From: Candidatus Falkowiibacteriota bacterium
GTDB lineage: Bacteria > Patescibacteriota > Patescibacteriia > Patescibacteriales > UBA12075
Reading direction: 5' to 3'
Length of the DNA stretch: 9,668 nucleotides
NCBI GenBank assembly: GCA_030600505.1
Contig: JAUVLY010000023.1
Span: forward strand, 1 to 9,668
The translations under genes were made by a program, and so were the position numbers. Under the pieces are notes generated by a model, which worked only from the letters and a program-made list of their open reading frames with translations, had not been told where the DNA came from and searched no databases. Positions 1 through 5,383 of the stretch are shown here, in pieces. Position 1 is the first letter of the stretch. The number at the start of each line of letters is the position of its first letter.

Positions 1-30
1 GTGTCCACTTTTTTAGTGGTTCAAATAATG

Positions 31-36
31 TATAAT
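31..36 (+). promoter_or_regulatory. Putative -10 box of the IS transposase promoter
   Basis: A perfect TATAAT lies just inside the left end of the element, 19 bp before the ATG at 55. The -35 position (about 8-13) is only a T-run, so the promoter looks weak or partial. In IS3 elements a weak internal promoter at the left end is common. Confidence 0.4.
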
Positions 37-54
37 AAACTCATAATAAATTGT

Positions 55-465
55 ATGTATAAAAACATGTTTACCCAGGAACAAATAGAGCAACTGCTTA
101 TCAACAAAAATGTTGTTAGGTGCACGCCCAAGGCAATTACCTACCATCCCGATTTTAAGATAAGGGCTGTTAAGCAGTATTACGAGGAAGGTGTGCCGCC
201 GACAGAAATATTTATTCAAGCAGAATTTAATTTAGCGATCATTGGAGCAAAAACCCCAAAGGGATGTTTGAGTAGGTGGCGGAGAACATTTAGGACCAAG
301 GGAGTCGCTAGGTTATCAGAGGATAAGCGGGGCAAGAAAGGCGGTCGGCCCAAAACCAAGAACCTGACAGACAAAGAAAAAATTGAATATCTCGAGGCCA
401 AAGTCGCCTACTTAAAAGCGGAAAACGATTTTTTAGCCAAACTCCGGGTCGCGCGAAAGGAGTAA
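55..465 (+). CDS. IS3 transposase OrfA (DNA-binding subunit)
   Basis: OrfA of an IS3-type element recognises the element ends and forms the N-terminal part of the OrfAB transposase. The middle of the protein, from about residue 27 (YHPDFKIRAVKQYYEEG) to the CLSRWRR segment near residue 75, has the helix-turn-helix pattern of this family. A basic GKKGGRPKTKN linker follows, then a short leucine zipper (KIEYLEAKVAYLKAENDFL) that normally mediates multimerisation. The frame is open from base 1, but that part overlaps the IS end, so I take the ATG at 55; the ATG at 67 (MFTQEQIEQLL) is equally plausible. No clear ribosome binding site precedes either. The predicted length of 136 residues is slightly longer than usual for the family. 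Confidence 0.85.
   Translation: MYKNMFTQEQIEQLLINKNVVRCTPKAITYHPDFKIRAVKQYYEEGVPPTEIFIQAEFNLAIIGAKTPKGCLSRWRRTFRTKGVARLSEDKRGKKGGRPKTKNLTDKEKIEYLEAKVAYLKAENDFLAKLRVARKE
429..435 (+). other. Candidate -1 ribosomal frameshift site T TTT TTA
   Basis: The heptamer has the X XXY YYZ form in the orfA frame (codons TTT at 430 and TTA at 433). A -1 slip here continues into a frame that stays open to the orfB stop at 1350-1352, giving a predicted 432-residue OrfAB fusion. IS3 elements typically make their transposase this way. The site sits just before the end of orfA, as expected. Slippage itself is inferred. Confidence 0.6.
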
Positions 466-509
466 AACTGCGGCCATACCAAAAGTATCAGCTCATTAAA
501 GAGCTAAAC

Positions 510-1352
510 ATGAGCATCAAGCTGCTCTGCGAAATAGCGAAAGTTTCCCGAAGCGGCTATTACAAATGGTTACAACAAGCGGATGAGCCAGAAAAGGACT
601 ATGATGATTATCTGCTCATAAAGGAGATTTTCGAGCAAGGAAAAGGCAAATATGGCTTTAGGGCGATACAAATGAAGCTAAAATCAGACAAAAACGTGGT
701 TATGAATCATAAGAAGATCGTCCGAATAAAAAATAAATATCATCTATTCACGAAGATAAGAAAAATTAACCCCTACCGCCAGATCATGAAAAAGACGCAG
801 GAACATCGGACCTGCGCCAACCTCCTGAATCGGAATTTTAAACAAACTGTTCCTTACAAAGTATTTTGCACTGATATCACTTACTTGCCTTACTACCACC
901 GCCTGGCCTATCTTTCAATTATTAAAGATATCGCCACTGGTGAGATAGTAGCCTGGAATTTAACCAATAATCTAACTATGCCCATTGTGTTTGACACCAT
1001 CAAGAGCATGGTGAACAACAAGGACTTGCCCATAAATTCATTTAAGGATGTAATGATTCATTCAGATCAGGGCTTTCATTACACCCATCCGGAATATATT
1101 AGAGAGATTAAAAGTCTGGACATGGTCCAGTCAATGTCGAGAAAGGGAAATTGCATTGATAACGCGCCCATAGAATCGTTTTTTGGACATCTCAAGGATG
1201 ATATAGATTACCGGAACTGTAAAACATTTGAAGAGTTGAAACAGATGATAGCGGGTTATATGGACTACTACAATCATGGCCGATATCAATGGGATTTAAA
1301 AAAGATGACCCCTGTGTGTTACAGAAATCATCTTTTAGTAGCGTGTAAATAG
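510..1352 (+). CDS. IS3 transposase OrfB (DDE integrase, rve domain)
   Basis: This is the catalytic half of an IS3 transposase, which cuts and joins DNA strands using a metal-binding DDE triad. Residues 1-20 show the family's conserved start (LLCEIAKVSRSGYYKW). An HTH_21-like segment lies around residues 35-80 (GKYGFRAIQMKL). The integrase core carries D122 (CTDITYLPY), D186 (MIHSDQGFHY) and E222 (NAPIESFFGHLK), with exactly 35 residues between the last two, the classic D-35-E spacing. The C-terminal YNHGRYQWDLKKMTP motif is also typical. The ATG at 510 is the first in the frame, but the frame is open upstream through the orfA overlap, so the natural product is probably the OrfAB frameshift fusion. 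At 280 residues it is full length for the family. Confidence 0.93.
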   Translation: MSIKLLCEIAKVSRSGYYKWLQQADEPEKDYDDYLLIKEIFEQGKGKYGFRAIQMKLKSDKNVVMNHKKIVRIKNKYHLFTKIRKINPYRQIMKKTQEHRTCANLLNRNFKQTVPYKVFCTDITYLPYYHRLAYLSIIKDIATGEIVAWNLTNNLTMPIVFDTIKSMVNNKDLPINSFKDVMIHSDQGFHYTHPEYIREIKSLDMVQSMSRKGNCIDNAPIESFFGHLKDDIDYRNCKTFEELKQMIAGYMDYYNHGRYQWDLKKMTPVCYRNHLLVACK

Positions 1353-1420
1353 TTTTTTATCCGTGTCCACTAAACGGGGTACGGTTCAGTGCGGATGGTT
1401 TTTTATTGAGAAACTTTTAT

Positions 1421-1831
1421 TTAAAACTCAAGCAAAGATGGGTCAAGTTTACTTTGGTCACAGTCATCGCAGCGGATAAACTCGCGGCCGTTTACCCAGA
1501 CTTTCATATTGGTCTTTACATGTATATTTTCATTGTCAATTTCCTCTACCTCATACCAGCCAGCCACAGTGGCAGTCATCTTGACTTGGGCCGCTTGGGA
1601 CGACTGCTCCAGATTGGCAGCAGCTGGTACTTGTTCATTCACTCCCAGTACTTTACCTGTTTTAGTGTATGATTGTGTGGCTGTGGCAAAGGTAATAGTG
1701 CTTAGAATGATTATGTAGATAATTAGCAAAACAAAAACTGCCTTCCATCTAAGAGGTAAAACGTATTTCGGGGATCTAAATAATATTTGGTATATACTTG
1801 AATATACCAATGGCAGTTCAGCTTGGACCAT
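1421..1831 (-). CDS. Membrane-anchored hypothetical protein
   Basis: I do not recognise this gene. The predicted 136-residue protein has a polar N-terminal stretch of about 28 residues. One strongly hydrophobic segment follows (about residues 31-52, AVFVLLIIYIIILSTITFA), preceded by RWK. The extracytoplasmic part contains a Q/A/S-rich linker (66-83) and a probable beta-rich region (VKMTATVAGWYEVEEID to VKTNMKVWVNG). CDDC near the C-terminus (121-124) could bind metal or form a disulfide. I chose the ATG at 1829-1831; a TTG three codons upstream is also in frame. No clear ribosome binding site is visible, but a good promoter lies about 95 bp upstream. The stop is only about 33 bp from the IS right end, so a C-terminal truncation by the insertion cannot be excluded. 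Confidence 0.6.
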   Translation of the reverse strand: MVQAELPLVYSSIYQILFRSPKYVLPLRWKAVFVLLIIYIIILSTITFATATQSYTKTGKVLGVNEQVPAAANLEQSSQAAQVKMTATVAGWYEVEEIDNENIHVKTNMKVWVNGREFIRCDDCDQSKLDPSLLEF

Positions 1832-1840
1832 GCGTCTCAA

Positions 1841-2031
1841 AAAATATGAATTAAAGGCAGCAGGGGGATATGTTTTGCTGTTTATTTTGTTTTTATCAAA
1901 GAACCCTTCTTAATTGCTATTTAATGATAGTAAGAACAAGGGATTTAGTCAAGTACTAAATTTGGCGGTTTGGCAAATCGGCGCCATAATCATGGGCGCT
2001 AGAGAAGATAAGGAGAAAGATAAATAAAAAG
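1841..2031. other. Intergenic region between two minus-strand genes
   Basis: This 190-bp stretch holds the promoter at 1924-1952. It also holds an imperfect GC-rich inverted repeat (GCGCCAT at 1981-1987 against ATGGGCGC at 1992-1999, with one unpaired G). Otherwise I see no gene or RNA in it. Confidence 0.4.
1924..1952 (-). promoter_or_regulatory. Sigma70-type promoter for the 1421-1831 gene
   Basis: Read on the minus strand, TTGACT (1947-1952) is separated by 17 bp from TATCAT (1924-1929). This is close to TTGACA-N17-TATAAT and is oriented towards the membrane-anchored hypothetical gene, giving a leader of roughly 85 nt. Confidence 0.5.
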
Positions 2032-2064
2032 GGATGATTGGGAGACAATCATCCTATTTTTTTT
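2032..2064. terminator. Bidirectional intrinsic terminator
   Basis: A perfect 9-bp stem (GGATGATTG at 2032-2040, CAATCATCC at 2046-2054) closes a 5-nt loop. On the plus strand TATTTTTTTT follows (2055-2064). On the minus strand CCCTTTTTATTTAT follows. It sits just downstream of the minus-strand gene at 2091-2342 and would end that transcript. No plus-strand gene ends here, so its plus-strand role is uncertain. Confidence 0.8.
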
Positions 2065-2090
2065 GAAAGGAAGGGTTGATTCATTTTTTT

Positions 2091-2342
2091 TCAGACTATT
2101 TTTACAACTTTGTTAATTCTTCCGACTTCTCGGAGAATCGTCATTTTGGGCTTTGCCTCGTCTTCGATTTTAATCACCACACCATGGACAACATGGTCAT
2201 CAGCTTCTAATTCGACGACATCACCCAGCTTTAATTCTCTTTCTACGGTTTGGACACCGGTATCAATTAAATCTGCGATACTTAATTTTTTGGTGTCGTT
2301 GGGGTTTTTTGTGATATAAATCCGATATTTGTGATCACTCAT
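2091..2342 (-). CDS. Small hypothetical protein, 83 residues
   Basis: I do not recognise this family. The start at 2342 is set by a strong Shine-Dalgarno (GGAGG, 2350-2354) seven bases upstream; the frame is open for 16 more codons, but these would overlap that site. The protein is soluble, with no signal peptide or membrane segment. It reads as a small beta-rich fold: an N-terminal strand (KYRIYIT), a helix (KLSIADLIDTG), then LKLGDVVELEADDHVVHGVVIKIEDE, which resembles the turn-rich strands of SH3- or KOW-like barrels. That resemblance is only a pattern impression. The gene ends in TGA, followed within 40 bp by a terminator, so it is probably a single-gene transcript. The unusually good ribosome binding site suggests high expression. 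Confidence 0.75.
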   Translation of the reverse strand: MSDHKYRIYITKNPNDTKKLSIADLIDTGVQTVERELKLGDVVELEADDHVVHGVVIKIEDEAKPKMTILREVGRINKVVKIV

Positions 2343-2349
2343 TTTAAAT

Positions 2350-2354
2350 CCTCC
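2350..2354 (-). promoter_or_regulatory. Strong ribosome binding site for the 83-residue protein
   Basis: On the minus strand GGAGG lies 7 bases before the ATG at 2340-2342. It decides the start codon and is the clearest Shine-Dalgarno in the window; the neighbouring genes have none as good. Confidence 0.8.
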
Positions 2355-2424
2355 TTTTTTGATGGTTTCGTTAGTTTTTAGTAAGGGCAAAAGAATTTAT
2401 TACTTTAATATAAATATTATTTAT

Positions 2425-2430
2425 TGTCAA
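2425..2430 (-). promoter_or_regulatory. Probable -35 box for the 83-residue protein gene
   Basis: The minus strand reads TTGACA, a perfect -35 hexamer, in a very AT-rich stretch. The matching -10 is ambiguous: TATTAA is at a short 14-bp spacing, and TTAAAG or TAAAGT are at 16-17 bp. The orientation fits the 2091-2342 gene. Confidence 0.4.
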
Positions 2431-2432
2431 TC

Positions 2433-2473
2433 AAAAAACCACTCTATCCAAATATTGGCAAAGGCGGTTTTTT
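2433..2473. terminator. Bidirectional terminator downstream of the cohesin-like gene
   Basis: AAAAAACC (2433-2440) pairs with GGTTTTTT (2466-2473), and the loop contains a smaller CCAA/TTGG stem. Because the outer arms are A-run and T-run, the hairpin can terminate in either direction. Its main job is probably to end the minus-strand cohesin-like gene that stops at 2487. Confidence 0.65.
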
Positions 2474-2486
2474 TATTTCTATAAAA

Positions 2487-2999
2487 TTATTTTACAATAA
2501 ATATATCATGACTCTCCAGTTGTACCGGGACCGGGCTACCGTAGCCGTCGGCGGAGAGGAGGGCGGAGTGGCCAAGGAAGTTAAGGCTGGTGAAATCAGG
2601 AGTTTTCTTTTTAAAAGTAAGATGAAAGAGGGTGGAGTTATCGCTTATGGCCACGGGCGCGCCGCACATCAGATCAGTGCGGCCTAACTGATTGTCAATA
2701 AATTCTCCAATCAGGAGCGGACAGCTGGAAGCAGTGGTGGCGGTTATTAATTCCAAGGCTTGAGGGTCAAACTCTATTCCCGTAAGTGCGGCGTTAATAG
2801 AATTAAGATTGGGATTCATCGTAATGTCAACATATAAATAGTTTGGATCAAGAAAATTCTCTTTGTCTATGAGAAAAGAAAGCGACGCGAGTTCAGTGGA
2901 AGCATTTACTACTTCAACTAGACTCGCGCCGCTTACGCAAAAACAAAACAGTAATAAAATTACTGTATTTATTTTTGTTTTTTGTTTTAATCTAAGCAT
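2487..2999 (-). CDS. Secreted cohesin-domain protein
   Basis: The predicted 170-residue protein starts with a signal peptide: a basic N-terminus (MLRLKQKTKIN), a hydrophobic core (TVILLLFCFCVSGASL) and possible cleavage after VNA near residue 33. The mature part (about 39-165) has the pattern of a cohesin-like beta sandwich: YLYVDITMNPNLNSINAALTGIEFDPQALEL, then STLFHLTFKKKTP. Known cohesins bind dockerins, but cohesin-like domains in non-cellulolytic bacteria are often surface or adhesion modules, and no dockerin is visible here. C93 and C112 could form a disulfide. I chose the ATG at 2997-2999 because it begins the signal peptide; the frame is open for 25 further codons that do not look secretory. 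It diverges from the DUF389 gene and ends at a terminator. Confidence 0.7.
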   Translation of the reverse strand: MLRLKQKTKINTVILLLFCFCVSGASLVEVVNASTELASLSFLIDKENFLDPNYLYVDITMNPNLNSINAALTGIEFDPQALELITATTASSCPLLIGEFIDNQLGRTDLMCGAPVAISDNSTLFHLTFKKKTPDFTSLNFLGHSALLSADGYGSPVPVQLESHDIFIVK

Positions 3000-3018
3000 G
3001 GGGATTTTTGTTATATTA

Positions 3019-3047
3019 AGTATAACATAAATTTTTAAATTAGGAAA
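3019..3047 (-). promoter_or_regulatory. Possible promoter of the cohesin-like gene
   Basis: On the minus strand TATACT (3019-3024) is a good -10 box, with a poor TTTCCT at the -35 position 17 bp upstream. Transcription would start about 12 bp before the ATG at 2999. Confidence 0.35.
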
Positions 3048-3054
3048 ATTGGAA

Positions 3055-3077
3055 AATTTGCCAAAATAAGGCAAATT
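3055..3077. promoter_or_regulatory. Perfect inverted repeat in the divergent promoter region
   Basis: AATTTGCC (3055-3062) and GGCAAATT (3070-3077) form a perfect 8-bp dyad with a 7-bp spacer. It covers the -35 box and spacer of the promoter reading towards the DUF389 gene and lies upstream of the cohesin-like promoter. That position suits a dimeric repressor operator. It lacks a T-run and is not next to a gene end, so it is not a terminator. Confidence 0.4.
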
Positions 3078-3086
3078 ATGTAAAAT
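3058..3086 (+). promoter_or_regulatory. Sigma70-type promoter for the DUF389 gene
   Basis: TTGCCA (3058-3063) and TAAAAT (3081-3086) are separated by 17 bp, each one mismatch from consensus. The start codon at 3118 lies about 25 bp beyond the expected transcription start. Confidence 0.55.
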
Positions 3087-3117
3087 ATAAAGAGTAATAA
3101 GTATTAACTATCCACAT

Positions 3118-3840
3118 ATGCCAATAGGAAATTTATTTAAAATTAACCAGTATAATAGGAATAAATTTTGTACTAAGGTTATTGATGCCAGTGCCCCAAG
3201 CGCGGATTTTTATTTTTTGGTGGTAATGTCCACCATAATCGTGGCTATGGGGATATTATCAGCCAATATCATCCTGGTAATCGGTGGTATGTTGGTTACC
3301 CCTTTGCTTTCTCCTATTTTGGCCCTGTCTCTGGGCATAGTAATTAATGAAAAGCGGGTGATCATCCGTTCACTCCGCATCTTACTAACTGCTTTAATTT
3401 TGGCTTTTATTGTCTCTTTGGTTGTTGGTTTGGTCAGCCATATACCGATCAGCCGGTCGGAGATAATTTTTATTATGAAACCGTCCTTGTTTACCCTTTT
3501 AATAGCGATTGTGGCCGGTTTGGCCGCCAGCTATGCCTGGGTTAAGCCTGTCCTTACCGACACCTTGCCGGGTGTAGCGGTAACTGTTACTTTGATCCCG
3601 CCTTTGACCGCGATCGGCTTGGCCCTGGCGCACGCCGAATGGGGAATACTGCGCGATGTCTTGGGCGCTTTTTGTTTGAATATTATCGGTATAATCCTGG
3701 CTTGTATTTTGGTTTTTTCTTTAATGGAGTTCTACAAAGCCAAACGCCAAGCCGTGGAAGAAGTTAAGGAGGAAGAAAAGGTGATTAAGAAAGAAAAGAA
3801 AATTAAAGAAATCAATAAAATAAATAAAAAGGCCGATTAG
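3118..3840 (+). CDS. DUF389 domain membrane protein
   Basis: This is an integral membrane protein of the DUF389 family, whose biochemical role is not established. Two hallmark segments are clear. Residues 43-67 (AMGILSANIILVIGGMLVTP onwards) match the family's A-GL--NS--VVIGAMLISPLMGPI pattern. Residues 150-170 (LPGVAVTVTLIPPLTAIGLA) match its LPG-AVAVALVPPL pattern. I count about six membrane segments, near 31-48, 50-76, 86-108, 123-141, 150-171 and 178-202. The last 35 residues are almost entirely Lys and Glu and look like a charged cytoplasmic helix. At 240 residues it is shorter than many family members and lacks their extra N-terminal soluble domain. It has its own promoter and is followed by an AT-rich hairpin. 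Confidence 0.85.
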   Translation: MPIGNLFKINQYNRNKFCTKVIDASAPSADFYFLVVMSTIIVAMGILSANIILVIGGMLVTPLLSPILALSLGIVINEKRVIIRSLRILLTALILAFIVSLVVGLVSHIPISRSEIIFIMKPSLFTLLIAIVAGLAASYAWVKPVLTDTLPGVAVTVTLIPPLTAIGLALAHAEWGILRDVLGAFCLNIIGIILACILVFSLMEFYKAKRQAVEEVKEEEKVIKKEKKIKEINKINKKAD

Positions 3841-3841
3841 C

Positions 3842-3867
3842 AAAAATAGTATAGCATAACTATTTTT
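3842..3867 (+). terminator. Possible weak AT-rich terminator
   Basis: AAAAATAGT (3842-3850) pairs perfectly with ACTATTTTT (3859-3867) right after the DUF389 stop codon and before tyrS. The stem has only two G-C pairs, so termination may be partial and tyrS may be partly read from the upstream promoter. No separate tyrS promoter is obvious. Confidence 0.4.
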
Positions 3868-3892
3868 ATTAGTCTAGGGTCATAAAAATTAT

Positions 3893-5290
3893 ATGGCTAA
3901 GATACAAATTGATGAAAAGAAAATTGAAGAAGTGTTAAGCCGGGGAGTGGAGAAAATTTATCCCAATAAAGAAACACTAAAAAAGCAATTGATGAGCGGT
4001 AAGCGCATCCGGCTTTATTGCGGTTTTGACCCAAGCGCCCTCTCTCTTCATATTGGTAATGCAGTTTTAATTAATAAATTATCCCAATTTCAAGAGTTAG
4101 GACACGAAGTTATTTTTTTAATTGGAGATTTTACCGGAATGATTGGTGACCCGACTGACAAAGAAACAACTAGAAAAAAAATGACACGTAAACAAGTTTT
4201 GATGAATGCTAAAGATTATAAAAAACAAGCTAGCGCGTATTTACGCTTCAGCGGTAATAATGCCGCTAAGGTAATGTATAATAGCAAGTGGAGTGATAAG
4301 ATGAGTTTTAAAGATTTAATTGAAGTATCAAGCAATTTTACGGTTCAGCAAATGATTCAAAGAGATATGTTTAAAAGAAATTTGACAGTTGTAAAATGTC
4401 GGCATTGTAATTTTGAATGGAAATCACCAATACAATTAAATAATTTAGACACTGTTACTCTTGAAGGAAATAAAATAAATTGTCCAAACTGTGGGAAAAT
4501 GACAAGTTTAAATAAAGAAGATATCATATTAAAAAAAGTTGAACAAATAAGAGAAACTCCAATAGGTTTTCACGAATTATTGTATCCAGTCGCCCAAGGT
4601 TATGACTCGGTTGCTATGGATGTGGATTTGGAAGTGGGAGGCAATGACCAGATGTTTAATATGCTGGCTGGCCGGATACTCCAGAAAGCGATTAATAATA
4701 AAGAGAAATTTGTTTTAACTATGAAGTTATTAGCAGATGATAAGGGTAAAAAAATGGGGAAATCAGAGGGTAACGCTGTATTCTTAAATGAAGAGCCAAA
4801 TAATATGTACGGCATTATTATGAGTTGGTCAGACGGATTTATTATTCCAGCATTTGAATTGGCCACCAAATTGCCAATGAAAGAGGTGGGAGAGATGAGG
4901 AAACAACTTGATTCAGGCGTTAATCCTAGGAATTTGAAGATGAAATTAGCTTATGAAATAGTAAGAATATGTCACGGCGAGAAAGCAGCAGAGGGTGCGG
5001 AAAATGATTTTGTTGGTAAATTTCAAAGAAAGGATTTAGACATATCAGCATATGAAGATATAAGGATTAGTGGTAATGTTGAGATAAATAAAAAAACAAA
5101 TATTGTTAATATATTGATTACGGACAAAAGATTGGCTGTAAGTAAAGGCGAAGCTCGACGTTTAATGGGGCAGGGGGCTATAAAGGTTAATGGAGAGGTT
5201 GTAAAAGACATAAACACGACTTTTGAAATAACAGAAAAAGGATTAATGATACAACGGGGAAAAAAGGTATTTATTAGGATTAAAATTTAA
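3893..5290 (+). CDS. tyrS: Tyrosyl-tRNA synthetase with zinc-ribbon insertion
   Basis: This cytoplasmic class I enzyme charges tRNA-Tyr with tyrosine. Signature motifs are HIGN (residues 53-56), QGYDSVAMDVDLEVGGNDQ (235-253, amino-acid pocket) and KMGKS (287-291, the KMSKS loop). A C-terminal S4-type RNA-binding domain covers about 405-465. At 465 residues it is longer than the usual 400-430. The excess is an insertion of roughly 55 residues between QRDMFKR and IGFHELLYP, two segments normally almost adjacent. The insert (about 163-221, bases 4379-4555) contains CRHC at 169-172 and CPNC at 197-200, a four-cysteine zinc-ribbon pattern. Its bases look more AT-rich than the following catalytic region. 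The ATG at 3893 has no clear Shine-Dalgarno. All core motifs are present, so the enzyme should be active; the insert's role is unknown. Confidence 0.95.
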   Translation: MAKIQIDEKKIEEVLSRGVEKIYPNKETLKKQLMSGKRIRLYCGFDPSALSLHIGNAVLINKLSQFQELGHEVIFLIGDFTGMIGDPTDKETTRKKMTRKQVLMNAKDYKKQASAYLRFSGNNAAKVMYNSKWSDKMSFKDLIEVSSNFTVQQMIQRDMFKRNLTVVKCRHCNFEWKSPIQLNNLDTVTLEGNKINCPNCGKMTSLNKEDIILKKVEQIRETPIGFHELLYPVAQGYDSVAMDVDLEVGGNDQMFNMLAGRILQKAINNKEKFVLTMKLLADDKGKKMGKSEGNAVFLNEEPNNMYGIIMSWSDGFIIPAFELATKLPMKEVGEMRKQLDSGVNPRNLKMKLAYEIVRICHGEKAAEGAENDFVGKFQRKDLDISAYEDIRISGNVEINKKTNIVNILITDKRLAVSKGEARRLMGQGAIKVNGEVVKDINTTFEITEKGLMIQRGKKVFIRIKI

Positions 5291-5302
5291 AATTAATTCA
5301 TT

Positions 5303-5379
5303 AAAAAATTGAAAATTGTTTGCCAGCCAGAGGCTGGTCAGCCTTTGGCTGAAAAATTGAAAATTAGAAATTGAAAATT
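5303..5379. repeat. Intergenic tandem-hairpin repeat flanked by AAATTGAAAATT copies
   Basis: Two adjacent perfect 6-bp hairpins, CCAGCC-AGA-GGCTGG (5323-5337) and TCAGCC-TTT-GGCTGA (5338-5352), lie between tyrS and argS. A-rich AATTGAAAATT units flank them at about 5307-5317, 5355-5365 and 5369-5379. I recall similar elements scattered through CPR genomes. The last unit runs right up to the argS start codon, so the argS ribosome-binding region is itself repeat sequence. The hairpins lack a directly following T-run, though TTTTTT occurs at 5378-5383. Confidence 0.7.
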
Positions 5380-5383
5380 TTTT

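Larger units (their letters stand above)
1..1388 (+). mobile_element. IS3-family insertion sequence
   Basis: The element holds the two-gene IS3 arrangement, orfA (helix-turn-helix plus leucine zipper) and orfB (DDE integrase) in the -1 frame, and both reading frames are open. The ends are approximate. GTGTCCACT occurs at 1-9 and again at 1363-1371, and GGTTCA at 18-23 and 1383-1388, in the same orientation. The octamer TTTAGTGG at 12-19 is inverted as CCACTAAA at 1367-1374, which is the best candidate for terminal inverted repeats. The true left end may lie at or before base 1. No target-site duplication can be seen because the left flank is missing. Intact frames suggest a recent, possibly active copy; activity is inferred. 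Confidence 0.8.

Noticed and set aside
1..54. Extending OrfA to the GTG at base 1
   Set aside because: The extra residues are encoded by the IS terminal sequence and the promoter -10 region, and have no resemblance to the OrfA family start.
1830..1913. A 27-codon plus-strand ORF with a hydrophobic stretch
   Set aside because: It overlaps the 5' end and leader of the minus-strand gene, has no ribosome binding site, and short ATG-initiated frames of this size are expected by chance in AT-rich DNA.
1841..2064. A plus-strand small RNA ending at the strong hairpin 2032-2064
   Set aside because: No plus-strand promoter was found upstream, and the hairpin is explained as the terminator of the minus-strand gene.
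2091..2093. UGA recoded as glycine (genetic code 25)
   Set aside because: Reading through TGA here would extend the gene into a perfect terminator hairpin, and none of the conserved proteins needs an internal TGA codon.
3842..3892. A T-box or other riboswitch upstream of tyrS
   Set aside because: The gap is only 52 bp, has no UGGNACC bulge, and holds just one AT-rich hairpin.
4379..4555. An intein in TyrRS
   Set aside because: The insert is only about 55 residues and lacks splice-junction Cys/Ser and HN motifs at its ends.
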